Shown here one piece after another: positions 16,647 to 24,629 of a stretch of DNA of 64,000 nucleotides. A program made the translations under genes and the position numbers. The number at the start of each line of letters is the position of its first letter. Position 1 is the first letter of the stretch. Source of the stretch: Candidatus Gastranaerophilales bacterium (lineage in GTDB: Bacteria > Cyanobacteriota > Vampirovibrionia > Gastranaerophilales > Gastranaerophilaceae); the NCBI GenBank assembly GCA_944322615.1, contig CALUPH010000005.1:1-64000 (forward strand). Reading direction: 5' to 3'. The notes under the pieces were generated by a model. That model saw nothing but the letters and a program-made list of their open reading frames with translations. It was not told the DNA's origin and did not search any database.

Positions 16647-17625
16647 ATAATTCATTTTTACAAGTTCCTGTATTATAAAAATCCAGCAGATTATTTAAAC
16701 TATTTATAATCATTTCATTAACAGCTGAATCTGTAAAAAATGCCATATGTTGTGTAAGAATTACATTTGGGAATTGTCTTAGATATGCCATATCTCTGTT
16801 TTTTATTATATCTGTTGAGAAGTAATGATGATATATTTCATCCTCATTATCAAATACATCCAAAGCAAGTGCCCCAATTTTTTGTGTTTCAATACCTTCA
16901 ATTAAATCTTGTATGTTTGTCAATTCACTTCTTGCTGTATTTACGATAACAACTCCGTCTTTCATTTTAGATATGCTATTTTTATTTATTATTTCTTTGT
17001 TTTCAGGTGTTAGTGGTACGTGAATTGTAATAATATCTGATTCTTTCAAAAGTTTATCAAAATCAACATATTCAGCAAATTCTTTTACTGAATTATTTTG
17101 ATATTTGTCATATGCAAGAATTTTACATCCAAAGCCTGACAGATTTTTAATTACGGTGTATCCTATTCTACCTGTACCGATGACGCCTACGGTCATATGT
17201 CTCATTTCTTTTCCCATAAGACCATTTAGTGTATAATCATTTACATTTTGTCTCCACATTGCAGGTTTGTATTTCCTTATTGTAAGTAGCATTAACATTA
17301 TAGTAAAATCAGCTACTCCGTTCGGGGCATATGTTACATTACAAACTTTAAATCCAAGTTTTTTTGCGTAATCTAAGTCATAATGATTATAACCAATAGT
17401 TCTTGTTGAGATGTATTTTACGCCGTAGTCTTTTATTTTATCCAAAAGTTCTTTATCTAATTTACTGAATCCAAGCGTTGTAATAGCATCTGCATTTTTA
17501 CATAAATCTATTGTTTTTTCGTCTAAAATCTCGTCAGTACTAACTATTTCTATTCCGTTTTTAGTCTGGAATTCTTTTATTATTGATTCTTCATATGGTC
17601 TTTTTTCAAAAACTGCGATTTTCAT
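16645..17625 (-). CDS. D-2-hydroxyacid dehydrogenase, D-lactate/VanH type
   Basis: A 326-residue NAD-dependent dehydrogenase of the D-lactate dehydrogenase/VanH group. It has the Rossmann motif GTGRIG (150-155) and the catalytic triad: Arg232 in NTARSEL, an acidic residue around 259-263 and His293 in TQHMAFF. KYISTRTIGYNH and APNGVADFTIM are also typical. Its likely reaction is pyruvate to D-lactate for NAD regeneration. The gene begins 1 bp after the stop of the third radical SAM gene, with CAGGA just upstream, so it shares their transcript. A role with them in making or using a 2-hydroxyacid is possible but unproven. Confidence 0.85.
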   Translation of the reverse strand: MKIAVFEKRPYEESIIKEFQTKNGIEIVSTDEILDEKTIDLCKNADAITTLGFSKLDKELLDKIKDYGVKYISTRTIGYNHYDLDYAKKLGFKVCNVTYAPNGVADFTIMLMLLTIRKYKPAMWRQNVNDYTLNGLMGKEMRHMTVGVIGTGRIGYTVIKNLSGFGCKILAYDKYQNNSVKEFAEYVDFDKLLKESDIITIHVPLTPENKEIINKNSISKMKDGVVIVNTARSELTNIQDLIEGIETQKIGALALDVFDNEDEIYHHYFSTDIIKNRDMAYLRQFPNVILTQHMAFFTDSAVNEMIINSLNNLLDFYNTGTCKNEL

Positions 17626-17626
17626 A

Positions 17627-18622
17627 TTAAAATCCTGCTATATTCTCTTCTCTTGAGTGTTCTACTTCGCATTTAACTTGGAATATTTGTCCGTATAATT
17701 CGCAGTTCATACCCATTTCTTTTGCTTTTGTCTGTGTATATTTCATTAAATTATATATTGGCTTTAAGTCATTATCTACATTTTTCATAATCCAGTTAAA
17801 GTCGAGGTTTAATACTACACTCTTTATATTTATATCTTTGCATTTTTCGAGCCAAAGTTTTATTTCTTCTTCTGTATCGTTCAAACCCGGTACTATTATG
17901 TATTTTGCTTTGACATAATCTGCACCTATAGGCTGATTCTTTGCATATTCCTCAAGATGTTTCCATACTTTGTCATATGATTTTACTTGTTTTACTTTTT
18001 CGTGTACTTCTTTTGAACCTGCATCTATTGATACTAAAACTCTTACTACACCCTTTTTTAAACCTTTAATTATTGCATTACTTTTCTTTATTGCATTTGT
18101 ATGTATTATTATTTTTGTAAAATCGTGTTTTATAAATTCATTTAATAGAGCTTCAAATTCTCTGTATATTGTAGGTTCTCCGCCTGCAAAATCTATAGTT
18201 CCGTCTTTTTTTAAGATGTTGTTTTTTATCATATCTTTTATTAAAGGTAGAACTTTATAAACTTTAGTGTTTTCCAGTACATCTTTGTCTCTTGGTGCTT
18301 CGCAATATATGCAGTTTGAATTACAAGGAACCCAAGGCGTTAGCAACAGATAATCAATATAATCTTCATCATCCCAGTTCTTATATGCTGTATTTACGCA
18401 TTCTTTACATAGTTCAGGACAAGAATTTTCTCTATATTTCCTTCGTTGCTCTCGTTTTATATCAAAAAATTCTTTCCAATCTATTTTTTGTCCATAATAA
18501 TTCTCATATATAATTGGTCTTCCGCCATATCTCGGATTAAAGTTATTGCAGGAACGAATTCTGTTACAATGATCTAAAACCATTCCGTGTTCTATATAAC
18601 TACAACTTTCAAAACTTTCCAA
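17627..18622 (-). CDS. Radical SAM protein, paralogue C, with N-terminal cysteines
   Basis: A 331-residue radical SAM enzyme. The cluster motif CNSNCIYC (C100, C104, C107) binds the 4Fe-4S cluster that cleaves S-adenosylmethionine, and AGGEPT is the glycine-rich SAM-binding motif. Before the barrel lie extra cysteines C7, C25, C72 and C75, three or four of which align with the same positions in its paralogues and could hold a second cluster. There is no C-terminal SPASM cysteine array. The start is TTG with AAGGATA upstream. It is third in the tandem array, 10 bp after paralogue B and 1 bp before the dehydrogenase. Substrate unknown. Confidence 0.85.
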   Translation of the reverse strand: MESFESCSYIEHGMVLDHCNRIRSCNNFNPRYGGRPIIYENYYGQKIDWKEFFDIKREQRRKYRENSCPELCKECVNTAYKNWDDEDYIDYLLLTPWVPCNSNCIYCEAPRDKDVLENTKVYKVLPLIKDMIKNNILKKDGTIDFAGGEPTIYREFEALLNEFIKHDFTKIIIHTNAIKKSNAIIKGLKKGVVRVLVSIDAGSKEVHEKVKQVKSYDKVWKHLEEYAKNQPIGADYVKAKYIIVPGLNDTEEEIKLWLEKCKDINIKSVVLNLDFNWIMKNVDNDLKPIYNLMKYTQTKAKEMGMNCELYGQIFQVKCEVEHSREENIAGF

Positions 18623-18632
18623 TTTTATATCC

Positions 18633-19622
18633 TTATATTAATTTATATTCTGTTACTAAATATCTGAAATTATTATATTCAACCAAGTTTAAATTAAGTT
18701 CTTTTGCTCTTTGAATTATATAATTACATAATTCTATCAAATATTGAGGTTTTTCTTCATCTTTTGCTCTTAATTCTTTACAATAATCGTTTTCAATATC
18801 TATTACTATAGATTTTATTCCTGATTTAACAGTTAATTCCATCCATTTATCAATTTCCTCTTTGTTGGTATTAATTTCAGGAATTAATATATATTTAGTT
18901 TCCACATATATTTTGTTTTCAAGTTTTTCTTGAGCTTTTGCATATTTTTTAGCATTTTGCCAAAATTTATCAAATTTATCTACTCTTTTTACTGTTTTAT
19001 ACATTTCTTTTGTTCCGGAATCGGCTGATAAGCATACTGAAAGTTTTCCTTCTTTTATTCCTTTTTCAATTGCTTTTGAATATTTTATTCCTGAAGAATG
19101 TACTGTAATTCTTTCTGCTCCATTTTTTAGTAAAAAGGTTACTAATTCTTCAAATTCATTTAAAATAGTCGGTTCACCGCCTGCAAAAGTGATTTCTCCA
19201 TCCGGTCTAAACAATTTTCTCTTAAAAAGATCTTTTATCATTGGCATTACTTTATAATGCGGACGAGAGTTAAAGGCTTTTTTATCCCATTTCGTATAAC
19301 AATATATGCAGTCGCTATTACAGTGTGTCCAGTGATTAAAATGTATGTAATTGATATATGGTTTTGTATCTTCCCATCCACGATTTACAAGATTAAAACA
19401 TCCTTCGCATCTTGGGTCTATAATGCCATTTTTATTGTCGTTAATAAACTTTTCTTTTAAATTTAGTATTTCATCCCAGTTAACGTCTTTTCCATTGTAG
19501 TTTTCTTTTATGTAGAGTCTGCCGCCGCCTTTATGACAACATAAACAACACATTTCTATGTGATCATTTTCAAAGCTTAATCCATGTTGAAGCCAATGAC
19601 AGCTTGTATATTCTTGCATCAT
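18633..19622 (-). CDS. Radical SAM protein, paralogue B, with N-terminal cysteines
   Basis: A 329-residue paralogue of its two neighbours. The cluster motif is CNSDCIYC (C101, C105, C108), followed by AGGEPT. The N-terminal region has C8, CC at 25-26, a further CC at 28-29 and CEGC (72-75), then GWED before the barrel, so it has the richest set of accessory cysteines. The segments SCHWLQHG and NYNGKDVNWDE match SCxxIExG and NYxGxxIDWDxxF in the other copies. It overlaps the stop codon of paralogue A by one base (TAATG), indicating translational coupling. Confidence 0.85.
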   Translation of the reverse strand: MMQEYTSCHWLQHGLSFENDHIEMCCLCCHKGGGRLYIKENYNGKDVNWDEILNLKEKFINDNKNGIIDPRCEGCFNLVNRGWEDTKPYINYIHFNHWTHCNSDCIYCYTKWDKKAFNSRPHYKVMPMIKDLFKRKLFRPDGEITFAGGEPTILNEFEELVTFLLKNGAERITVHSSGIKYSKAIEKGIKEGKLSVCLSADSGTKEMYKTVKRVDKFDKFWQNAKKYAKAQEKLENKIYVETKYILIPEINTNKEEIDKWMELTVKSGIKSIVIDIENDYCKELRAKDEEKPQYLIELCNYIIQRAKELNLNLVEYNNFRYLVTEYKLI

Positions 19623-20596
19623 TATGCTCCTTCTTTTTCTTTTTTGAATTTCATCATGTGTTCGGCTCGTTCATATAATTCATATTTTAGACCTAAGTTC
19701 TTAGCTTTTTCTTGTGTATAATTGAAGAATTCTATTATTTCATCAGGGACGTTATCACGTCTTGCATAAAACCATTTTGATTCTATTTCTTGTAAAACAC
19801 AGTTGATGCCGTTTTCTTTTGCTTTTTTTAGCCAGAGTTCTATTTCATCTTTGTTGTCATTTAGTCCTGGTATAACAATATATTTTACTTTTACGGCAAA
19901 TGGATCTTTTTGATGAGATGCATATCTTTTTAAATTTTTCCATACTTTGTCAAATGATTTTACTTGCTTTACTTTTTCATGCATTTGTTTTGAACCTGCA
20001 TCAATAGAAACAATTAAATCAACACGGCCTGTTTTAAGTCCTTTTTCTATTGCTCTTGAGTATTTTATACAAGAGGAATGTATTCTTGTAAGCGGAAAAC
20101 CATAGTCCATAAAGATATGCAAAAGTTTATCGAATTCTTTTAGAAGAGTTACTTCCCCTCCGCCAAAACTAACGTGTCCGTTTGGACGTAATATATCTCT
20201 TTTTATCATATCTTTTAATATTGGTAAGAAATTATAATTCTTATATTTATTATATGCTTCTTTGTCATTCATAGTATGGCAATATGAGCATCTTGAATTA
20301 CATTTTGTCCAATAATCAAGATTAATCATACTTATTTTAGTATGATCATCAGGCCAATCTCTTTCTTCTAAGGAAATACAACCTTCGCATTTTGGGTAAA
20401 TCTTCCCGCTTTTGTGTAAATCTTTAATTTTCTTTTTGAAATCAAAAAAATTATCCCAATCAACAGGTTCCCCTTTGTAGTTATCTTTTACGATTGTATT
20501 ACCGCCGCCTTTTGCACTATACAAGCAGCATACCTTATAACTATCTATATCAAAATTTATGCCTGATTCTATCCAATAACAACTTTTATAACGCAA
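19622..20596 (-). CDS. Radical SAM protein, paralogue A, first of the operon
   Basis: A 324-residue radical SAM protein opening the array. The cluster motif is CNSRCSYC (C99, C103, C106). The SAM-binding motif is GGGEVT rather than GGEPT. Accessory cysteines are C6, CC at 23-24 and CEGC (70-73). SFDKVWKNLKRYA and KYIVIPGLNDNKDE recur almost unchanged in the other copies. The start is TTG with GAGGGA well placed, and a TATAAT lies about 25 bp further upstream, so the array is probably transcribed from here. The C-terminus is Lys/Glu-rich. The function is unknown; peptide or surface-glycan modification are possibilities. Confidence 0.85.
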   Translation of the reverse strand: MRYKSCYWIESGINFDIDSYKVCCLYSAKGGGNTIVKDNYKGEPVDWDNFFDFKKKIKDLHKSGKIYPKCEGCISLEERDWPDDHTKISMINLDYWTKCNSRCSYCHTMNDKEAYNKYKNYNFLPILKDMIKRDILRPNGHVSFGGGEVTLLKEFDKLLHIFMDYGFPLTRIHSSCIKYSRAIEKGLKTGRVDLIVSIDAGSKQMHEKVKQVKSFDKVWKNLKRYASHQKDPFAVKVKYIVIPGLNDNKDEIELWLKKAKENGINCVLQEIESKWFYARRDNVPDEIIEFFNYTQEKAKNLGLKYELYERAEHMMKFKKEKEGA

Positions 20597-20646
20597 AATA
20601 AATCCCTCATATAATTATAATTTTATCATAAGCGATTTAAAATGTG

Positions 20647-20674
20647 AAAGGCATTCTTATTGAATGCCTTTTTT
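20647..20674. terminator. Hairpin between the radical SAM array and the 449-aa protein gene
   Basis: A perfect 10-bp stem AAAGGCATTC/GAATGCCTTT with a 5-nt loop. The better T-run is on the plus strand, although the upstream gene is on the minus strand, where it overlaps the stop codon. It is therefore probably a moderate terminator for the 449-residue protein gene. Confidence 0.55.
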
Positions 20675-22006
20675 ATTATCTTTTTTAATGTCTTCTGCAA
20701 CGTGAAATTTTGTTGTTCCTGTTTTAATTTCTCTGTATTTGTAAACAGCTTTTGGGATAAGGTAGCCTAAAATTACGCAAGATATGCCAATGTTTGCCAT
20801 TACAGATGCGACTTTAAGTCCTTTGGCTTTATTTAAGAAGCTCTTTACTGGTGTATTCGCAGATTTAAAAGCATCTTCCATTAATGTTAAATTTTGTGCA
20901 AGATTATCAAAAGCCTTCATATCTATGAACTTAGAAGTATCAACAACTGATTTTCCTGCTTTGTCTTTTACCGTAGAAACAATTTTTGATTTCTTTGCAG
21001 CTTGAACAAGGGAATTGTCAGGATTTTCTACTATAAAATTCAATTTTTCCGTAAGTGACTTTGTTAGTGGTGCTTTTGCTACATCAGCTGAAATTTTTCC
21101 GTTTTTTAATGCTTCTGTAAATTGTCCATCCATTAATACATCAATTGGTAAGTCAATTGGTGTTTTTAAAACCTTTGATGAAAACTTGTTTATTCCATCT
21201 TCAATCATTCCTCCAAATTTATATAAGAAGAATAAAAAGCTCCCTTCTTTTATTGCGTGTTCGAAGAATTCTGTTTTGTTTCTTGAACAAGCTAATCTTT
21301 CAGTAGTTATTCCTGCATCAATAATTTTCATATTATGTACAGGATTAAACATTACCGCATCAGAAACATTTTTCAATAAACCTTTGAATGCTGGTGTATT
21401 TCCTTTGTTCTTTTTACCGGAGTTAAATTCATTAAAATTTGAGAAAATTTCTGAGTTATCTTGTGGTGAAAGAGTAAATGTATCTTTCATTTCATTCTTC
21501 ATATCATTTATGACTGTATTTTTTGTATTCTTTTGTTTTGTTTTTGTTAATAAAAAGAAAGTTGCTAGTGTAAGAGCTGTTGCTGCGATAATTTTCCCTT
21601 TATATAAATTTTTGGCCTTTTGTCCACCATCTTTAAGACAGTCAGCCAATGCATCTTTAACAGTTTGTGTTTTTGAATTGGACATTACACCTTTTGCATT
21701 ATCCAAAGCCCAAGTTGCATATTCTTTATTTGCAATAATTCTTGGGTCTACTTCAGGGTTTATTTTTGCTGTTTTGTATGCAGTCCAATCAATTAATTTT
21801 TTATAAAATGGAATCCCGCCTATCCATATAGCTTGTGTGCCAAATTCATCAATGGCTCTGTCCATTCCTTCGACTTTTCCGCCTTCTTTAAATGATTTAT
21901 AAGTTAAGCTAGTGCTGTCGACGCCGTCTTTTACCATTATTGGTATTAATGAATCTTTATTTCCTAGTGTAGATATTATCTTTGTTGTTATAGCTTGTAT
22001 TGTCAT
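20657..22006 (-). CDS. Uncharacterised membrane protein with a PAFKG motif
   Basis: I do not recognise this 449-residue protein. It has one hydrophobic segment near 143-160 (ATALTLATFFLLTKTK) and another near 400-425 (VASVMANIGISCVILGYLIP), with a long polar region between them. Around residues 200-207 the sequence NTPAFKG is followed by a segment rich in Met/Phe/Asn. This F-[KS]-G pattern recurs in another protein of the window. The N-terminal third is soluble and basic. AAAAGGGAAAG precedes the ATG. A 27-codon ORF lies directly upstream on the same strand and may act as a leader peptide. Probably lineage-specific. Confidence 0.7.
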   Translation of the reverse strand: MTIQAITTKIISTLGNKDSLIPIMVKDGVDSTSLTYKSFKEGGKVEGMDRAIDEFGTQAIWIGGIPFYKKLIDWTAYKTAKINPEVDPRIIANKEYATWALDNAKGVMSNSKTQTVKDALADCLKDGGQKAKNLYKGKIIAATALTLATFFLLTKTKQKNTKNTVINDMKNEMKDTFTLSPQDNSEIFSNFNEFNSGKKNKGNTPAFKGLLKNVSDAVMFNPVHNMKIIDAGITTERLACSRNKTEFFEHAIKEGSFLFFLYKFGGMIEDGINKFSSKVLKTPIDLPIDVLMDGQFTEALKNGKISADVAKAPLTKSLTEKLNFIVENPDNSLVQAAKKSKIVSTVKDKAGKSVVDTSKFIDMKAFDNLAQNLTLMEDAFKSANTPVKSFLNKAKGLKVASVMANIGISCVILGYLIPKAVYKYREIKTGTTKFHVAEDIKKDNKKGIQ

Positions 22007-22027
22007 TTTCTTTCCCTTTTTCTGTGT

Positions 22028-22111
22028 TTACAAGCCCCATATTAAGTTTCTTAATTTGACAAATGGGGTGTTTGCCTTTTGATATTTTTTTGTTCGTCGT
22101 AAGTTTTTCAA
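22028..22111 (-). CDS. Possible 27-residue basic leader peptide
   Basis: A TTG-initiated ORF with a strong ribosome binding site (AAAAGGAG, 6 bp spacing) ends 21 bp before the 449-residue membrane protein gene. The peptide is very basic at its start (MKNLRRTKKYQK) and ends in LIWGL. The tidy spacing suggests it is translated, perhaps as a leader peptide or a small protein. Only its signals support it. Confidence 0.4.
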   Translation of the reverse strand: MKNLRRTKKYQKANTPFVKLRNLIWGL

Positions 22112-22130
22112 GTTTTTCTCCTTTTACTAT

Positions 22131-22164
22131 AAAAAAGCCTTCTTAAAAATAAGAAGGCTTTTTA
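22131..22164 (-). terminator. Strong intrinsic terminator
   Basis: The stem AAAAAGCCTTCTTA/TAAGAAGGCTTTTT has a 4-nt loop and a T-run. It closes the short transcription unit that starts at the promoter at 22263-22268. Confidence 0.8.
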
Positions 22165-22191
22165 TATTTTGTCATAACAAAACCGATACGA

Positions 22192-22245
22192 TTATATCGT
22201 AAAGCCTCCTTTATTATAGCTGCGTCGATTTTGTCTGTTTATCAT
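22192..22245 (-). CDS. Possible 17-residue peptide in a short transcription unit
   Basis: A tiny ORF (MINRQNRRSYNKGGFTI) starts with ATG about 10 bp after CAGAGGT and lies between an extended -10 promoter and a strong terminator. AAAGGAGG inside it precedes a further 10-codon frame. The unit of about 100 nt could instead be a small regulatory RNA. The evidence is the signals only. Confidence 0.35.
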   Translation of the reverse strand: MINRQNRRSYNKGGFTI

Positions 22246-22262
22246 GATCTTACCTCTGTTTA

Positions 22263-22271
22263 ATTATAGCA
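22263..22271 (-). promoter_or_regulatory. Extended -10 promoter of the short unit
   Basis: On the minus strand TGC-TATAAT (TATAAT at 22263-22268) is a perfect extended -10 element. It lies 18 bp before the 17-codon ORF and downstream of rplI. Confidence 0.55.
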
Positions 22272-22316
22272 TATAAAACTTAAAAATAATTTTTTTTGCT
22301 TTATTTCTAATATGTT

Positions 22317-22811
22317 TTATTCTGCTGTTTCTTCTGTTTCTTCAATTTCTTCTTTTAATACTTCTGAAGCTGTAACATTAACACCAAGTGTAACTTTTAC
22401 TTTAGAAGTTAATTTTATTGTCATGTTAAAGCTTCCTAATTTATTAATTGGAGCATCTAGAGAAATTGTTTTTCTGTCTATATCTAAATTTGTTTTTGCC
22501 TTGATTTCTTCAGCTAATCTTTTTGTAGTAATTGCACCAAATAATTTACCTGATTCTCCTGCTTTTGCTGAGAATTCAATTAAACCAAGTTCTTCAATTT
22601 TCTTTGCCATTTCTAAAGCTTCAGCATGTAATTTTTCTTGTTTTGCTTTAATTCTGGCTAGATTTTTTTCTCTATTTTCTTTTGCACCTTTTGTTGCAAT
22701 TTCTGCAAAATTTTGTGGAAGCAAGAAATTTCTGGCATATCCGTCTTTAACATTTACTATATCGCCTGCTTCACCAATATTTTGTACGTCTTTTTTTAGA
22801 ATTACTTCCAT
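22317..22811 (-). CDS. rplI: 50S ribosomal protein L9 (bL9)
   Basis: bL9 binds 23S rRNA and spans the L1 stalk base. The N-terminal globular domain is unmistakable (LKKDVQNIGEAGDIVNVKDG, GYARNFLLP), followed by the long connecting helix (about 41-75) and the C-terminal domain (about 80-150). At 164 residues it is a little longer than most, with an acidic Glu/Thr tail. AAGGAGATA precedes the ATG. It stands apart from the other ribosomal genes here, with its own promoter. Confidence 0.96.
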   Translation of the reverse strand: MEVILKKDVQNIGEAGDIVNVKDGYARNFLLPQNFAEIATKGAKENREKNLARIKAKQEKLHAEALEMAKKIEELGLIEFSAKAGESGKLFGAITTKRLAEEIKAKTNLDIDRKTISLDAPINKLGSFNMTIKLTSKVKVTLGVNVTASEVLKEEIEETEETAE

Positions 22812-22852
22812 TTTATATCTCCTTAACTGTATTTTGTCGAATAAGTATTAAA

Positions 22853-22881
22853 ATCATAATAAAAACATAACATTTTGTCAC
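22853..22881 (-). promoter_or_regulatory. Promoter of rplI
   Basis: On the minus strand GTGACA (22876-22881) and TATGAT (22853-22858) are exactly 17 bp apart, about 40 bp before the rplI ATG. Confidence 0.5.
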
Positions 22882-22929
22882 GTCTATATTAATAAATTTA
22901 ACTGTAGTTAATGTTTTGGCTTTTATATT

Positions 22930-23130
22930 TTATTCAACAATTGCTGCATTAAGGTCTTCAACCATTTTATCAGGATCAATTCCATGAACTTTGGCGCCTG
23001 CTTCTAAATTTTCAAATCTTGCTGCTGCGCATCCAATACAGCCAAAACCGTATTTTTGAAATACTTCTATTGTCTCAGGATGAGCTTGCAATACTTCTAT
23101 TATTCCCATATCTTTTGTTATTTTTGCCAT
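22930..23130 (-). CDS. DUF1858 redox-disulfide domain protein
   Basis: A 66-residue protein consisting only of the DUF1858 domain (hybrid-cluster-protein-associated redox disulfide domain). The conserved core HPETIEVFQKYGFGCIGC has a CxxC pair, followed by an acidic helix. These mini-proteins are widespread in anaerobes and are thought to bind a metal or act in thiol redox chemistry; the function is not settled. GGAAAGGATAAATAA precedes the ATG. No hybrid cluster protein gene is in the window. Confidence 0.85.
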   Translation of the reverse strand: MAKITKDMGIIEVLQAHPETIEVFQKYGFGCIGCAAARFENLEAGAKVHGIDPDKMVEDLNAAIVE

Positions 23131-23205
23131 TATTATTTATCCTTTCCTTGATTATTCACACTTTATCATTAAAAATTATACATCAAAAGTATTGGAAAGG
23201 TGTAT

Positions 23206-23385
23206 ATGCTCAATTTTCTTATTGATGTTTTTTGTAAAGATACTATTATCGGTTTATCTCAATTTGAAGATATTCGTAAAAATCGTTTATATAAAAATAA
23301 ATATTCTCCACTTTTTAAAAAAGTGAAGAATACTAAAGTAAATTTTAATCCACGTTTTATTGATCAGATTGCTTGTCGTCCTTAA
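23206..23385 (+). CDS. Small hypothetical protein (59 aa)
   Basis: This plus-strand ORF has real expression signals: GGAAAGG 5 bp before the ATG, and TTCACA/TATACA boxes about 16 bp apart starting near 23154. The product has a hydrophobic start (MLNFLIDVFC) and then a basic stretch rich in Lys/Asn/Tyr. I do not recognise it. Its last 29 bp overlap the 3' end of the convergent bifunctional-nuclease-family gene. An in-frame GTG at 23200 is less likely as the start. Confidence 0.45.
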   Translation: MLNFLIDVFCKDTIIGLSQFEDIRKNRLYKNKYSPLFKKVKNTKVNFNPRFIDQIACRP

Positions 23386-23866
23386 GCAATTTTTCAAAAT
23401 CGGATGGCTTTATACTCTGAATAAAATTTCTAAATTCTTGTGACTCGGCTTCATCTTTTTCGCTATCACACGATACACTGCCATCTGCTAAAACTTTTGC
23501 TGATACAAAAATGGGAGCATCTACTCTTATTGCTACCGCTATTGCATCGGATGGTCTTGAATCGATTGTTACTTCTTTCCCATCTTCATTTGTCAGGTAT
23601 ATTGTTGAAAAATATGTCTCTTTTTCTACATCATTAATTTCAACTCTATCTACGCTGTAGCCGGTTTTTTCTATAACATCAATTATTAAATCGTGCGTCA
23701 TCGGTCTTAGTACTTTTATATTTTCAATTTTTCTTATAATTGCACTTGCTTCGGCACTGCCTATCCATATAGGTAGTGCTTTCCTGTTATCTTTATCATT
23801 TAAAACTATTATAGGAGAACCGCTTGCTGTATCGATTGCTATACCCATAACTTTCATTTCTATCAT
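23357..23866 (-). CDS. Bifunctional nuclease family protein (DUF151)
   Basis: A 169-residue protein of the BFN/DUF151 family, whose plant founder has RNase and DNase activity; bacterial roles are poorly known. The hallmark core is present: LPIWIGSAEASAI, followed by RPMTHDL and SRPSDAIAVAIR. The family usually contains a conserved acidic and polar pocket in these same stretches. The C-terminal tail is short and acidic. AAGGA overlaps the stop region of map just upstream, so it is the third gene of the adk-map transcript, in the place where infA often lies in other genomes. Confidence 0.88.
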   Translation of the reverse strand: MIEMKVMGIAIDTASGSPIIVLNDKDNRKALPIWIGSAEASAIIRKIENIKVLRPMTHDLIIDVIEKTGYSVDRVEINDVEKETYFSTIYLTNEDGKEVTIDSRPSDAIAVAIRVDAPIFVSAKVLADGSVSCDSEKDEAESQEFRNFIQSIKPSDFEKLLKDDKQSDQ

Positions 23867-23876
23867 GTTTTTTTCC

Positions 23877-24629
23877 TTATAGTAATTTTGTTAGTATTTC
23901 CGGTCCATCATCTGTTACATGTACTGTATGTTCAAAATGAGCTGAAGCTTTTTTATCTTTTGTTACTACAGTCCATTCATCATCAAGAACTATTACATCA
24001 TCACAACCCAGATTTAACATTGGTTCTATCGCAATTGTCATTCCTTTTTGTAAAATCAATTGATTGTTTGTTCTGTAATTGAATACAAATGGATCTTCAT
24101 GCATTTCTCTGCCGACACCGTGTCCGCCGTATTGTCTTACTATTCCCAAATTATATTTTTTTGCAACATCTTCGATCGCGCCTGCAACATTTTCCAGTCT
24201 ATCATTACTTTTCATATGTTCAAGACCTGCAAATAAAGATTCCTCTGTTGCTTTTAACAACATTTTCTTTTCTTCCGAAATTTCTCCTACTGCATATGTC
24301 CAAGCACTATCTCCTACAAAACCCTTATATGTTGCACCTATATCGATACTTATTATATCTCCGTTTTTTAATACAACATCATTAGAGGGTATTCCATGTA
24401 CGACTTGTTCATTTATTGATGCACATATTGTTCCGGGAAATCCGTGATAGCCAAGAAATGTTGGGTCGGCTTTATTACTCTTTATTATTTTATATGCTAT
24501 TTCATCAAGTTCTTTTGTAGTTACTCCTTCTTTTACAGCTTCTTTCATTGCTGCATGTACTAATGCAACTACGTTTCCTGCTTGTTTCATCAGATTAACT
24601 TCAAATTTTGATTTTCTATGTATAGACAT
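23877..24629 (-). CDS. map: Methionine aminopeptidase, type I
   Basis: It removes the initiator methionine from nascent proteins. The pita-bread fold residues are all present: substrate His78 and the five metal ligands Asp96, Asp107, His170, Glu202 and Glu233. GGHGVGREMHEDP is the type I signature. At 250 residues it has no N-terminal zinc-finger or SH3-binding extension. It starts directly at the end of adk with no gap, a classic spc-operon arrangement. Confidence 0.96.
   Translation of the reverse strand: MSIHRKSKFEVNLMKQAGNVVALVHAAMKEAVKEGVTTKELDEIAYKIIKSNKADPTFLGYHGFPGTICASINEQVVHGIPSNDVVLKNGDIISIDIGATYKGFVGDSAWTYAVGEISEEKKMLLKATEESLFAGLEHMKSNDRLENVAGAIEDVAKKYNLGIVRQYGGHGVGREMHEDPFVFNYRTNNQLILQKGMTIAIEPMLNLGCDDVIVLDDEWTVVTKDKKASAHFEHTVHVTDDGPEILTKLL

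Noticed and set aside
21015-21806. 263-codon plus-strand ORF opposite the 449-residue protein gene
   Set aside because: Long, but antisense to a gene with a good ribosome binding site; the Phe/Ser/Ile-rich product is typical of the complement of Lys/Glu/Asn codons.
22312-22851. 179-codon plus-strand ORF over rplI
   Set aside because: It is the exact antisense of an unmistakable ribosomal protein gene.
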